A DNA stretch of 64,000 nucleotides from Candidatus Obscuribacter sp. GTDB lineage: Bacteria > Cyanobacteriota > Vampirovibrionia > Obscuribacterales > Obscuribacteraceae. A model generated the notes under the pieces. It was not told where the DNA came from. It saw only the letters and a list, made by a program, of their open reading frames with translations, and searched no databases. The DNA lies in assembly GCA_021772095.1 (NCBI GenBank), contig JADYXR010000265.1:25578-89577 (forward strand), written 5' to 3'. Made by a program: the position numbers and the translations under genes. This document shows positions 1 to 8,267 of the stretch, in pieces. How positions within the stretch are numbered: the first letter of the stretch is position 1; each line of letters opens with the position of its first letter.

Positions 1-11
1 GAAATTCTGAC
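1..11. repeat. Truncated copy of the 27-bp GTCAG palindrome (right arm only)
   Basis: The window opens with GAAATTCTGAC, which matches the end of the 27-bp palindrome family described at 2240-2266. The rest of the copy would lie outside the window. Confidence 0.45.
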
Positions 12-90
12 CGCGGAAATCAAACAATTTCGAAGATCTCCTGCAGATTCTGGGACAATAGTCAGTACGCTTCACCCCAAGGACCTCAGA

Positions 91-645
91 ATGCCGGCGA
101 ATTCTCTTGGCCGACGAAACGCACAAGGCAGCAACACAGTCGAATTCACTTACTGTATTGTCTTCGTTTTCTTCATCATATTGCTGCCGTTCGCCAATTA
201 TGGAACGTTCATGGCACGGTGGGCGATCTCGTCACAAACAGTCAATGCCTGGACTCAAAATATGGCTAAAAAACGCAAGCTGTCAGATGCGTTTTCCGGC
301 GTGCAGGCAGAGGATTTTGCTATTGCAGTCGCCCATCCTACAGGCATCAAAGTGAAGTCGGTGACGCCATCATTGCGTATATCAAAAGTGGACGATCCAA
401 CCCGTGTCATCGCCGTTGAAACACCTGGCAAAGTTCCCAGTACGTGGCTTCCTGACGCAGGAAATTATGAGTATACTCTGCAGGTTCATGTGACCGCGCA
501 GATCGATCCATTAGTCACTGTGCAGATCTTCGGTCTCAAAGTTCCTGGACTGACTGAGCCGGCTGACGTAAAAATGTCCGGAAGTTCCTTATGGGAAAAC
601 AAAGGTCGAGACCCTGCCACAACGGAGTTCTATCTTAATGAATAA
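91..645 (+). CDS. TadE-like pilus-associated membrane protein
   Basis: A 184-residue protein with a short polar N-terminus (about residues 1-15) and one hydrophobic segment (about 17-42). The stretch QGSNTVEFTYCIVFVF resembles the prepilin-like start of TadE-family minor pseudopilins (basic residues, then a Glu five residues into a hydrophobic helix). TadE/TadF proteins are membrane-anchored components of the Flp/Tad pilus system; here the role is inferred only from this N-terminus. AAGGA at 79-83 lies 7 nt before the ATG and supports this start. The gene overlaps the next one by 8 nt, so the two are probably translationally coupled. The remainder (43-184) is predicted to be extracytoplasmic and was not recognised. 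An Flp-type pilin lies 15 kb away (15563-15793). Confidence 0.6.
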   Translation: MPANSLGRRNAQGSNTVEFTYCIVFVFFIILLPFANYGTFMARWAISSQTVNAWTQNMAKKRKLSDAFSGVQAEDFAIAVAHPTGIKVKSVTPSLRISKVDDPTRVIAVETPGKVPSTWLPDAGNYEYTLQVHVTAQIDPLVTVQIFGLKVPGLTEPADVKMSGSSLWENKGRDPATTEFYLNE

Positions 646-1264
646 GAAGATCAAGCTCGCTGGTTGCTCGGCAATTTTCGTTTGTGCAATATCGATGCTT
701 GCACTAGGTCTCAATCAACCCTGTAAAAGCCAGATGCTGGGCGGCAACTATAACAATCTGATTCTCATCGAAACCGAAGAAGTGAAGAACGAATTCGAGT
801 ACAAAGATTCGATCATTGGTCCGGTGGTAAAAGCAAAAGTCACCTATTCCCGACCCAATGAAGAAGACGCGACACCGGTGCACTATGAGACTCTCTGGCT
901 ACACGGCTGGCAAACACTGGGATGCCGCCGCTTGAATGAACTGAGGCTGGGCAACGGACAATCGGCTATTCAGGTGAAGCACAAATCAGGCTACGGATCG
1001 TTACCGGAAGGAGAAGCGGCAGCTAAAGCCATTCTTCGTGTTTTCGTCGACATGTACGCCCAAAAACATGCGGTCACAACAATTATCGTGCCCGACGAAA
1101 GCATCGGATACATTCTCAATCAAATGCCGCGCGCCGGCTTCAATCCCGGACCGAAATCGAAACCTGACGTTCCTGTTTATAGCTTGATCGTTATACCAGT
1201 CAGTACGGCATCAGGCAGCGAGCATCAGGTGCTTTATTACAGCCCCGGCTCAGGTGGCGGATGA
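638..1264 (+). CDS. Secreted hypothetical protein of the Tad-like operon
   Basis: A 208-residue protein whose first 30 residues (KK, hydrophobic core, then QPCKS) form a probable signal peptide or membrane anchor. No domain was recognised in the mature part, which is rich in charged beta-prone segments and ends in a Gly-rich tail (PGSGGG). It overlaps the TadE-like gene upstream by 8 nt and the next gene by 4 nt (ATGA). A shared transcript and coupled translation are therefore likely, and a role in the envelope with the neighbouring pilus-type proteins is an inference from position. It could equally be an unrelated exported protein. Confidence 0.55.
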   Translation: MNKKIKLAGCSAIFVCAISMLALGLNQPCKSQMLGGNYNNLILIETEEVKNEFEYKDSIIGPVVKAKVTYSRPNEEDATPVHYETLWLHGWQTLGCRRLNELRLGNGQSAIQVKHKSGYGSLPEGEAAAKAILRVFVDMYAQKHAVTTIIVPDESIGYILNQMPRAGFNPGPKSKPDVPVYSLIVIPVSTASGSEHQVLYYSPGSGGG

Positions 1265-2175
1265 TCAAGAAACGTCAAAGTCGAAAATTTGCGTCCAGCC
1301 GAACCATGACCGGCGGCGTTCTTCCTTTGCTCATGCTGGTTGCCGTCATTATTGCGGTATTGGTTCTTGCGGCAATCGCAGTATGTGCATTGCACCTGGT
1401 TGAATCGAAACTGCGATCGACAGCGGAGAACTACGTTCTTCAAGCAGGTATTCAATTAAACAAGGACGATCGAATCGGCGAAATCAATCTCATGGTCGAG
1501 CGCTCTCGTGAAGCGGTTTACACCGCACGAAAAACCTTAGTCGATATCGAATCTGGTGCACCACATGTAGGATCACTGGCGCGCTTGCTATTAGAGGATG
1601 CCAGAGTAGGCGCAAAGCAAGTTGACGAGGAACGAAGACGACTGTCTGGAGTTTTGGGAAAAGAAGTTGAAATCGCGCTAACGTCACAAGTAAAAAAGGA
1701 CTGCCAGGCCGGGACATTGAATTTGATGTTCTTCCAACTGAACCAGCGAGAAGATATATCCGTAGAAGTTGGTTCGGTAAGGGATATGCCCAGTAACGCA
1801 ATGGCGCCTGTGGGACTGCCTCAACTGAAACGTCACGATCATCAAGAAGGCTACTTCTTTCAAAGCACAGACTATTATCAACCCGACATTAATACGAAGC
1901 TGCCGGTTCCTGACGACGATCTGACGTTCCGGTTCGCTTCTCTGGCTCCGCGAATCAAAAATACAGTTGCTGACGCTCGTCTGCTTACGACTGATGACTT
2001 CGATGGTCAGGTGATTTTGATTGCCCCGGGTAAACTCGTCAGACCAACCCTGAGAAACCTGCCTTCCGCTGTAAAGTTGGTCACGCGCACAGGCGTCAAC
2101 GCGCCGATGCAACTACACCAGGACCTGGAGATAACCACGATCAGCACTTCGGCAGGGTCGGACAAGGTTGAGTAG
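1261..2175 (+). CDS. TadG-like membrane-anchored protein
   Basis: A 304-residue protein. After a basic start (KKRQSRKFASSR) comes MTGGVLPLLMLVAVIIAVLVL, a hydrophobic helix (about residues 17-46) followed by an amphipathic stretch with SKLRSTAENYVLQAG. That order resembles the N-terminus of TadG-type proteins (GxxLPL... then a residue pattern near LRxxAD/AE). The rest is extracytoplasmic and unrecognised, with a coiled-coil-prone region around 55-140. The ATG overlaps the previous stop as ATGA, making this the third gene of a tight operon. Two copies of the 27-bp palindrome follow the stop codon. The family call is moderate; no VWA-type motif was seen. Confidence 0.5.
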   Translation: MIKKRQSRKFASSRTMTGGVLPLLMLVAVIIAVLVLAAIAVCALHLVESKLRSTAENYVLQAGIQLNKDDRIGEINLMVERSREAVYTARKTLVDIESGAPHVGSLARLLLEDARVGAKQVDEERRRLSGVLGKEVEIALTSQVKKDCQAGTLNLMFFQLNQREDISVEVGSVRDMPSNAMAPVGLPQLKRHDHQEGYFFQSTDYYQPDINTKLPVPDDDLTFRFASLAPRIKNTVADARLLTTDDFDGQVILIAPGKLVRPTLRNLPSAVKLVTRTGVNAPMQLHQDLEITTISTSAGSDKVE

Positions 2176-2200
2176 TGCTGATAATTAGGGATGGCGCTTG

Positions 2201-2227
2201 CTCATAATTTCTGGCAGTTTCTCTGAC
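2201..2227. repeat. 27-bp GTCAG palindrome, divergent copy
   Basis: Left arm CTCATAATTT, core CTGGCAG, right arm TTTCTCTGAC. It starts 26 nt after the stop of the TadG-like gene. Its left end is the least conserved of the family. Confidence 0.6.
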
Positions 2228-2239
2228 GTAAGTGTGACG

Positions 2240-2266
2240 GTCAGAATTTCGGCAAGTTTTTCTGAC
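2240..2266. repeat. 27-bp GTCAG palindrome
   Basis: Reference entry for the family. Each member is 27 bp, split as a 10-nt left arm (type GTCAGAAAAA), a 7-nt GC-rich core (type CTGTCCG or its complement CGGACAG) and a 10-nt right arm (type TTTTTCTGAC). This copy has core CGGCAAG and a perfect right arm. All copies lie between genes, apart from one that overlaps a stop codon. The right arm is more constant than the left arm on the + strand. No transposase gene is associated. Confidence 0.85.
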
Positions 2267-2567
2267 CAATCGACTTTCCAAAAAATGACCAAATCGCCCG
2301 CCAGCTTTACGCAAGTTACGACGCTTTCCGGGAAAGTGCGAAGATCTTAATAAGCGCCAATGATAATAAATTCCGAAGAAAGCTCTGCAAAGCCACCAGT
2401 ACCAAACGCCCAACTAAAGTTTTCTTTACTGCGAGTGACCGTTATCCGTTTGATGGCTTAAACATAGATATAATTGCCTGCGAGATAAGTAGGATCTGGT
2501 CTTCTCTAATTCTCATCAGGGATCAAGAGCTGACCTGTCAAGGCAACCCAAAAGTGACTTCGGCAGT

Positions 2568-3944
2568 ATGAACCATCTTGTAGTTTGCGGACTTAACTAT
2601 CATTCCGCACCAATTGCCGTTCGCGAGCGATTCACAATTCCTGAGTCATGCGTTAAACATGCATTGGAAGCGCTGTCGCGGTATCCGCATATCTTAGAAT
2701 CTGCCATCTTGTCCACCTGCAATCGAACCGAGGTTTACGCCGTGGTTTCGGATGTGCAGGCCGGCATGAAGGAGATTGAGAACTTTTATCAGTCCGTCCA
2801 GGGCATCTCGGATCACGAGAAACTCCGCCCCAATTTTAAACTTCTGCGCGAAGACGTCACCCTCCATCTACTTCGAGTCGCTGCCGGACTCGATAGCATG
2901 GTTCTGGGCGAAGGTCAGATCATGTCGCAAGTTAAAGACGCGCATCGCAAAGGTCTTGAAGCCAAGACAATCGGCTCGATGCTTGACCAGCTCTTCCAAC
3001 TCGCTCTCAGCTGCGGAAAACGAGTCCGTTCAGAAACCACTATGGGTCGCCGAGCAGTTTCGGTAAGCTCAGCGGCCATTGAACTGGCGCGCGAGTTAAT
3101 CGGCCCGATTGATGGCGACATTACTGTAATTGGTGCAGGCGGCATGGCACAGTTGTGCATGAAACATCTGCTCAGAACCAAAAATTGCGGACGAGTCAAA
3201 GTCCTAAATAGATCTTCTCAACGACTTGAGACTCTCAAGTCAATCAGTTTCAAAGGCGGCGAGCGCCTATCTACAGATGATCAATTCCAGAATCGATACC
3301 AGTCGAGCGCCACATCTTGCCTTACCTTGGTCGCGACTAGTGCGCCGTCATATCTTCTTTCCTACGAATCATTCAAAGAGGCACGTGATGCCGCAGCTTT
3401 GGTAGGGCCTCTCAAAGATTGCCTGATTATTGATATTTCGGTTCCTCGCAACGTCGACCCGAGAATTGGTGAGCTCGATGGCGTAACTCTCAAACACGCC
3501 GATCATCTAGCCTCGGTCGTCACGAAAAACATGAAAGAACGAGCAGCCCTGGTCGAAGAAGCCGAAGCCATTGTTTTCGAAAGTCTGGACGAATTTCACA
3601 CCTGGCAGCGTTCCCGAATTGTAGTTCCAACCATTGCCGGCTTACGCGAAAAAATCGAGGCAATCAGGATCGAAGAGATCTCTAAAGGCGGAAACGGCGC
3701 TGAACGAGCCAACGGTTGCCGCCAGAAAGAAGAAGCCGAGTCGGTAAGTCGCGCCATTGTTAATCAGATTCTCCATCATCCGACTGTCCAACTTAAGGCG
3801 ACTAAGGATTATCAAGTACTGAAACAGCAAGCCGAAGCTTTGCGTACATTGTTCAATCTAGACCCTCTCGAAGAGCCCAATTCCAAACCAACGAGCAAGC
3901 GCCATCGACCGTCGCGCGGAGAAGCTTCGTTCGTGAACAATTAG
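2568..3944 (+). CDS. hemA: Glutamyl-tRNA reductase
   Basis: Reduces glutamyl-tRNA(Glu) to glutamate-1-semialdehyde, the first step of the C5 route to tetrapyrroles. The 458 residues show the N-terminal catalytic domain with the nucleophile Cys51 in STCNRTEVYA, the conserved LLRVAAGLDSMVLGEGQI segment, the nucleotide-binding VIGAGGMA loop near residue 187 and the C-terminal dimerisation helices. The protein is somewhat longer than typical bacterial HemA (about 420) because of a polar C-terminal tail. It is followed after only 12 nt by hemC in the same reading frame and then by hemD, so the three form an operon. The TAG stop is the only barrier to a HemA-HemC fusion. Confidence 0.97.
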   Translation: MNHLVVCGLNYHSAPIAVRERFTIPESCVKHALEALSRYPHILESAILSTCNRTEVYAVVSDVQAGMKEIENFYQSVQGISDHEKLRPNFKLLREDVTLHLLRVAAGLDSMVLGEGQIMSQVKDAHRKGLEAKTIGSMLDQLFQLALSCGKRVRSETTMGRRAVSVSSAAIELARELIGPIDGDITVIGAGGMAQLCMKHLLRTKNCGRVKVLNRSSQRLETLKSISFKGGERLSTDDQFQNRYQSSATSCLTLVATSAPSYLLSYESFKEARDAAALVGPLKDCLIIDISVPRNVDPRIGELDGVTLKHADHLASVVTKNMKERAALVEEAEAIVFESLDEFHTWQRSRIVVPTIAGLREKIEAIRIEEISKGGNGAERANGCRQKEEAESVSRAIVNQILHHPTVQLKATKDYQVLKQQAEALRTLFNLDPLEEPNSKPTSKRHRPSRGEASFVNN

Positions 3945-3956
3945 TGGTGCAGATCA

Positions 3957-4895
3957 TTGCGAGTCGGCACCAGGGCAAGCAAATTAGCAAGATTGCAGAC
4001 ACAAACCGTCGTCGATAAACTGCAAGCGCACTTCCCAAATGAAAAAATCGAAGTCGTACCAGTCACCACAGGCGGTGACAAAGTGGTCGACCGTCCGATT
4101 GCCGAACTCGGTTTTCGCGGCGTTTTCGTTAAAGAGCTAGAGGAAGCGCTGCTTCTAAACCAGGTCGATCTGGTCGTTCACAGCTTAAAAGATCTACCGA
4201 CCGACATGCTGCCGGGACTGGCACTGCCAGCCGTGTTAGAACGCGAAGATCCACGAGACATTCTTGCCACTCGCGATGGCAAAACATTCGCCGAGCTAAA
4301 ACCAAACGCAGTCGTCGCCACTTCAAGCCGTCGCAGAGCCGCACAACTCGCCCATCTCCGAAAAGATATTTCATTCATCGATATTCGCGGAAACATCGAA
4401 ACACGCTTGCGCAAATTAGACGAATCCTATTGTGACGCCACTCTTCTTGCCTACGCGGGGCTTCTGCGATTGGGCTTGACTGAGCGAATCAGCCAGGTCT
4501 TCGCCACCGACGAATTAACTCCTGCAGCCGGCCAAGGTGCTCTTGCTGTCGAGTGCAGAAGCGATGATCAGTCCACGATTGACAAACTTTCATTGATCGA
4601 TCAAGCGATGGTTCGCGTAGAAGTGCTTTGCGAGCGGGCTTTCCTGAACGAGTTAGGCGGTGGTTGTTCAGTGCCGATTGGTGCAACAGCAAAATGCGAT
4701 GGACAGCAATTGTTGCTTACTGGGTGTATTGCCGCCCTTGACGGCAGTCAGGTTTATCGAGCCTCTCGCCAAGGGACCACAGCGGAGCCGAAACTACTCG
4801 GTCGTCTTCTTGCGGAACAGATGATGGACACAGGCGCTCGCCGAGTGATCGAAGATCTTCGCCTGACAGTGCCGAACAGAATTTCGCCTCCGTAA
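3957..4895 (+). CDS. hemC: Hydroxymethylbilane synthase (porphobilinogen deaminase)
   Basis: Polymerises four porphobilinogens into hydroxymethylbilane. The 312 residues carry the family motifs: N-terminal VGTRASKLA, VVHSLKDLPT, TSSRRRAAQL, IRGNIETRLRKL, AAGQGALAVECR and GGGCSVPIG, where Cys237 would hold the dipyrromethane cofactor. The start must be the TTG at 3957: the reading frame opens at the hemA TAG (3942-3944), leaving only Trp-Cys-Arg-Ser codons before TTG, and the conserved N-terminal motif follows at once. No good ribosome binding site precedes it, so expression probably depends on translation of hemA. hemD follows after 13 nt. Confidence 0.96.
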   Translation: MRVGTRASKLARLQTQTVVDKLQAHFPNEKIEVVPVTTGGDKVVDRPIAELGFRGVFVKELEEALLLNQVDLVVHSLKDLPTDMLPGLALPAVLEREDPRDILATRDGKTFAELKPNAVVATSSRRRAAQLAHLRKDISFIDIRGNIETRLRKLDESYCDATLLAYAGLLRLGLTERISQVFATDELTPAAGQGALAVECRSDDQSTIDKLSLIDQAMVRVEVLCERAFLNELGGGCSVPIGATAKCDGQQLLLTGCIAALDGSQVYRASRQGTTAEPKLLGRLLAEQMMDTGARRVIEDLRLTVPNRISPP

Positions 4896-4908
4896 TCCGG
4901 CAGTTTCA

Positions 4909-5739
4909 ATGCATTTAAAAGGCAAAGTCATACTGGTCACAAGAGCCGAAACGCAAGCTCAGCACCTCGTCACGCAACTAGGAAAACAAGGCGCAGAGCC
5001 GATTGTAATTCCCGTAATCGAATTCGGCGAACCCTCGTCGTTCGACGAACTTGATACCGCCATCGGTGCGCTCGAAAAGTTCGACTGGATTGTCTTCGCC
5101 AGCAGCAACGCAGCGTCTGCTGTTCATAAACGTTTGACGCAAGCCGGCAAACATTGGACGGACCGACCGAACCCGAAAGTGGCGGCCATTGGTTCTGCCA
5201 CCAGCAAAACTTTGAGTGACCTTGGCATTGACGTTGATTTCCAACCTGGTTCGTTTGTGGCAGAGCGCTTTGTAGCGGAGTTTTCCGCAACACATGCGCT
5301 TCCGAAAAAACGAATTTTGTGGCCGCGGACTCTCGGAGGAAGGCTCGTTATCGCCGACCAACTAACAAGCATTGGTGCAGATGTGACAGCAGTCGAAGCG
5401 TATTCAACTAAACTTCCGCAGGACGCTGGGGAGATAGGCGAAAAAATCGCCCAGTTGATTCTGGCAAAAAAAATCGATGTCATCACACTAGCCAGCTCGC
5501 AGTCAGCCAAGAATTTTTTCCAGCTCCTCCAATCCGGTCTCGCCAAGATTTTGGATCATGCCGGTCCCGACTTGGATGCAGCGACAAAAGAGCATACCGA
5601 TCGATTGGTTCTGGCTGTCATCGGTCCAGTAACTGCGGCCACAACTCGCAAACTCTTCGGACGAGTGGATGTAGAGGCAAGAGTTTTTACTGCCGATGGG
5701 CTAGTTTCGGAGCTTATAAGCTTTTATGGAACGAAATAG
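4909..5739 (+). CDS. hemD: Uroporphyrinogen-III synthase
   Basis: Closes and inverts ring D of hydroxymethylbilane to give uroporphyrinogen III. The 276-residue protein begins with GKVILVTRAETQAQHL and has the two-domain alternating hydrophobic pattern of HemD, including DWIVFASSNAASAV and VITLASSQSAKNFF. HemD is poorly conserved, and the call rests on these patterns together with its position 13 nt behind hemC. Its length is slightly above the usual 240-260. No strong Shine-Dalgarno precedes the ATG. A 27-bp palindrome begins 15 nt after the stop and closes the hemACD unit. Confidence 0.92.
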   Translation: MHLKGKVILVTRAETQAQHLVTQLGKQGAEPIVIPVIEFGEPSSFDELDTAIGALEKFDWIVFASSNAASAVHKRLTQAGKHWTDRPNPKVAAIGSATSKTLSDLGIDVDFQPGSFVAERFVAEFSATHALPKKRILWPRTLGGRLVIADQLTSIGADVTAVEAYSTKLPQDAGEIGEKIAQLILAKKIDVITLASSQSAKNFFQLLQSGLAKILDHAGPDLDAATKEHTDRLVLAVIGPVTAATTRKLFGRVDVEARVFTADGLVSELISFYGTK

Positions 5740-5753
5740 GCGGCTGTGAGTTT

Positions 5754-5780
5754 GTCAGAATTCTGGACCGTTTTTCTGAC
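5754..5780. repeat. 27-bp GTCAG palindrome
   Basis: Core TGGACCG with a perfect right arm, 15 nt after the hemD stop. Confidence 0.85.
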
Positions 5781-5972
5781 CAAATCACTACCTCTCAATT
5801 CACAACACCGCCCCCGCAAACGAGTTGTCAAACAACCAAACCGCGCACCACTTACGGTGCAACTTCCATCAAGCGATTGACATCCTCACATTCCTTTGCT
5901 CTTGAAGTGATTTGGGCCTCGACCTGGGTGATTCAGGGTACGATATGGATATATTTCCAGGAGATTGTCAGG

Positions 5973-6344
5973 GTGGCAAAGATTCTGCTGGTGGAAGACG
6001 ATTACGTTCTCGCCAACACGCTTCTTGATTGGCTTGAGTTCAAAGGGCACGAGGCGGAACATTCCGCTAACGGCGAAGAAGCACTTGCGAAAATGAGCAC
6101 AGGGAATTACAACATCATAGTGCTTGATTGGAACCTCCCGGGAATAACAGGCATCGAAGTTTGTTCGCAATATAGAGGACTGGGCGGTAAGCTTCCGGTT
6201 TTGATGCTGACAGGCATGCACGGCAGTTCTGACGAAGAAAAATGTAAGCAAGCGGGCGCCAATAAATACCTTTCGAAACCGTTCCAGCTCGAAGACTTGA
6301 CCCGTCAGGTTGAGATACTATTAGCAGCAGGCAATTTAAGTTAG
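5973..6344 (+). CDS. Single-domain response regulator (receiver)
   Basis: A 123-residue CheY-like receiver domain. The acidic pocket VEDD (8-10), the phospho-acceptor Asp52 in IVLDWNLPG, the Thr of LMLTG and the Lys of YLSKPF are all present, so it should be phosphorylatable. The GTG at 5973 is chosen as start because AGGAG lies 9 nt upstream and the receiver fold begins immediately with VAKILLVEDD; the frame is open further upstream without family similarity. The next gene (6375) encodes an Hpt-receiver-GGDEF protein 30 nt downstream, and the two probably form a phosphorelay operon. The kinase that feeds them is not adjacent. Confidence 0.88.
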   Translation: MAKILLVEDDYVLANTLLDWLEFKGHEAEHSANGEEALAKMSTGNYNIIVLDWNLPGITGIEVCSQYRGLGGKLPVLMLTGMHGSSDEEKCKQAGANKYLSKPFQLEDLTRQVEILLAAGNLS

Positions 6345-6374
6345 CAAGATTGGGAGATCGTTTTTACTAGTCAG

Positions 6375-8054
6375 ATGCAAGGTTGGTCAGACAAAATGGA
6401 ATCGCAGCGGGATAATTATATTACCCGCTGTCTTGAGCGCCTTTCACCGATGGAGTCGCATGCCAATCGGTTCGCGCAAAGTCCGTGGGACGTCGACAAT
6501 CTTAAACAGCTGCACGAACACTTTCACCAGATGGCGGGCTCTGCCGGCGTCTACAATCTAAATGAGATTACTGGTGTAGCTGAATCCGGCGAACGTCTCT
6601 GTCTCAACATCTTCGAAAGTCAGCCCGATGACATTATTGTTTATTGGCGACACTTCCGCGAGATGATTGCGCAGCTGCGCTCGATTCTCGATCAGGCTCG
6701 CGGCACAGCCGGACCATCCGCAGCAGCAAGCGACGGGCCGCCACCATTAAGCTCGCAACCGGCCACTCAAGTTTTCGAGTCGGAACTAACACCAAATATG
6801 GTGCCTAACCAGGGACCGGACGTGATCGTAGTCTCAAGCGATCAAGCACGTCTTTCCGCTCTTTCTCAGCGTCTCGACAGTCTCGGCATGAGTGTCAGAC
6901 CGTGCGCGAGCTGGACTGAAGCCAAAGATCAAATTATGACGAAATTCCCTCAAGGCTTGCTTTTATGCGTTCCTTTGAAGGATGGCAACGGCTACGACTT
7001 GATTACCGGCTGTCGCTCACTGCCAGGCGGCGCCAACGTCTCCATCGTTCTGCTTAGCGAAGAACCTGGATTCCTCGACAAGATCGCTGCGATTAAAGCG
7101 GGTGCCGACGCCTTTTTCGAGCTACCGGTCGAAGTTGATGTGATCGTTCAAAAACTGAGATTCTTGTTCGAACGCGGGAAACCAGAGCGTTACCGAATTC
7201 TTTCGGTTGAAGACGATCCTGATCAAGCTAATTACATCGTCACCACTTTGGAAAATGCCGGCTACAACATCGCCTGGGTGCAAGATCCGAAGAAATTCGA
7301 AGAGGCTCTTCTGACCTTCGTTCCGGATCTGGTTTTGCTCGACATTGTGATGGGTGAAATAAACGGTTTTGAACTTGCTCGATTCGTTCGTCAGAACGAA
7401 CGATTTGCCGCGTTACCGATCCTGTTTCTCACCACTCAGAATCAACTGGAAGCTCATATTGAAAGCGCACGCGCCGGCGGTGACGATCACCTGATTAAGC
7501 CGGTCAACCCGCAATTGCTGGTTGCCACCATTGCCGGAAAATTAGAACGATACAGAATTTTTCAACGTTTGCTGCGAAACGATGGATTGACGCAAATCCT
7601 CAACCACAGCCATTTTATGGAGTACGCCCAACGCAGCGTTCGGGTGCGCTCCAAAAAATTCGCTCAAGTGCTGACCATCTTCGATATTGATGGGCTGGGC
7701 CGTTTGAACGACACTTACGGATATGCCGTAGGCGATCGCACGATTCAAGCACTTGTTCAAATCATCAAATGGACCTTTCGCCATACCGAAATCATTGGCC
7801 GCATAGGCGGCGACGAAATCGCCGTTTTGGACGACAGCCTGTCGGCACAAGAAAGTGTTGAGGTAGTAAAAGGATTATTGGAACAGTTCGCGGCCGTTCC
7901 GCACAAAGCAGCTGGACAGATATTCCGCGTGACCGCCAGTGCCGGAATTTCGCATGTCGGAACTGACGGAAATTTGCAGACACTGATCGAGCGGTCCACT
8001 GAAAGCTTGAAGCGAGCGAAGGCTAACGGTCAGAACCAGGTGATGATGCTTTAG
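6375..8054 (+). CDS. Hpt-REC-REC-GGDEF signalling protein (putative diguanylate cyclase)
   Basis: A 559-residue cytoplasmic protein with four parts. Residues 10-110 resemble a histidine phosphotransfer domain, with His51 in HFHQMAGSAG. Residues about 150-265 form a degenerate receiver: the phospho-Asp position reads LLLCVPLKDG, and the switch Lys is Leu. Residues about 273-390 form an intact receiver with VEDD and Asp323. Residues about 395-559 form a GGDEF domain with GGDEI at 478-482, a variant compatible with cyclic-di-GMP synthesis. An Ala/Pro-rich linker lies near 118-145. It probably acts with the upstream single receiver. The start could instead be the ATG at 6396. A 27-bp palindrome starts 4 nt after the stop. 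Confidence 0.85.
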   Translation: MQGWSDKMESQRDNYITRCLERLSPMESHANRFAQSPWDVDNLKQLHEHFHQMAGSAGVYNLNEITGVAESGERLCLNIFESQPDDIIVYWRHFREMIAQLRSILDQARGTAGPSAAASDGPPPLSSQPATQVFESELTPNMVPNQGPDVIVVSSDQARLSALSQRLDSLGMSVRPCASWTEAKDQIMTKFPQGLLLCVPLKDGNGYDLITGCRSLPGGANVSIVLLSEEPGFLDKIAAIKAGADAFFELPVEVDVIVQKLRFLFERGKPERYRILSVEDDPDQANYIVTTLENAGYNIAWVQDPKKFEEALLTFVPDLVLLDIVMGEINGFELARFVRQNERFAALPILFLTTQNQLEAHIESARAGGDDHLIKPVNPQLLVATIAGKLERYRIFQRLLRNDGLTQILNHSHFMEYAQRSVRVRSKKFAQVLTIFDIDGLGRLNDTYGYAVGDRTIQALVQIIKWTFRHTEIIGRIGGDEIAVLDDSLSAQESVEVVKGLLEQFAAVPHKAAGQIFRVTASAGISHVGTDGNLQTLIERSTESLKRAKANGQNQVMML

Positions 8055-8057
8055 TTT

Positions 8058-8084
8058 GTCAGAAGATCTGTCCGTTTTTCTGAC
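8058..8084. repeat. 27-bp GTCAG palindrome
   Basis: Core CTGTCCG with a perfect right arm, beginning 4 nt after the GGDEF gene stop. Confidence 0.87.
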
Positions 8085-8140
8085 CGAAACCCACCCGACC
8101 GAGTGTGACGCACTTGTCATATTCGCAAAACTACCAGGCA

Positions 8141-8163
8141 GCCAGAATTTCGGACCTCTTGGC
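8141..8163. repeat. Decayed remnant of the 27-bp palindrome
   Basis: GCCAGAATTTCGGACC matches the left arm and core of the family, but the right arm is lost (CTCTTGGCAG). It lies between the GGDEF gene and hemB. Confidence 0.35.
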
Positions 8164-8267
8164 AGCATTAAATCTATGAAACAAACCGACTATATACGGA
8201 AAGAACGTCTATCCAAGCGATATAGTTGTCAGATTGCAATTACCTGGACTAAAGGAGTCCCCGACCA

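Larger units (their letters stand above)
2176..2567. other. Intergenic region before hemA
   Basis: This 392-nt stretch carries two copies of the 27-bp palindrome (2201-2227 and 2240-2266). A TATAAT hexamer lies at 2469-2474, but no well-spaced -35 box is visible, so a hemA promoter here is only possible. No gene was recognised. Confidence 0.4.
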
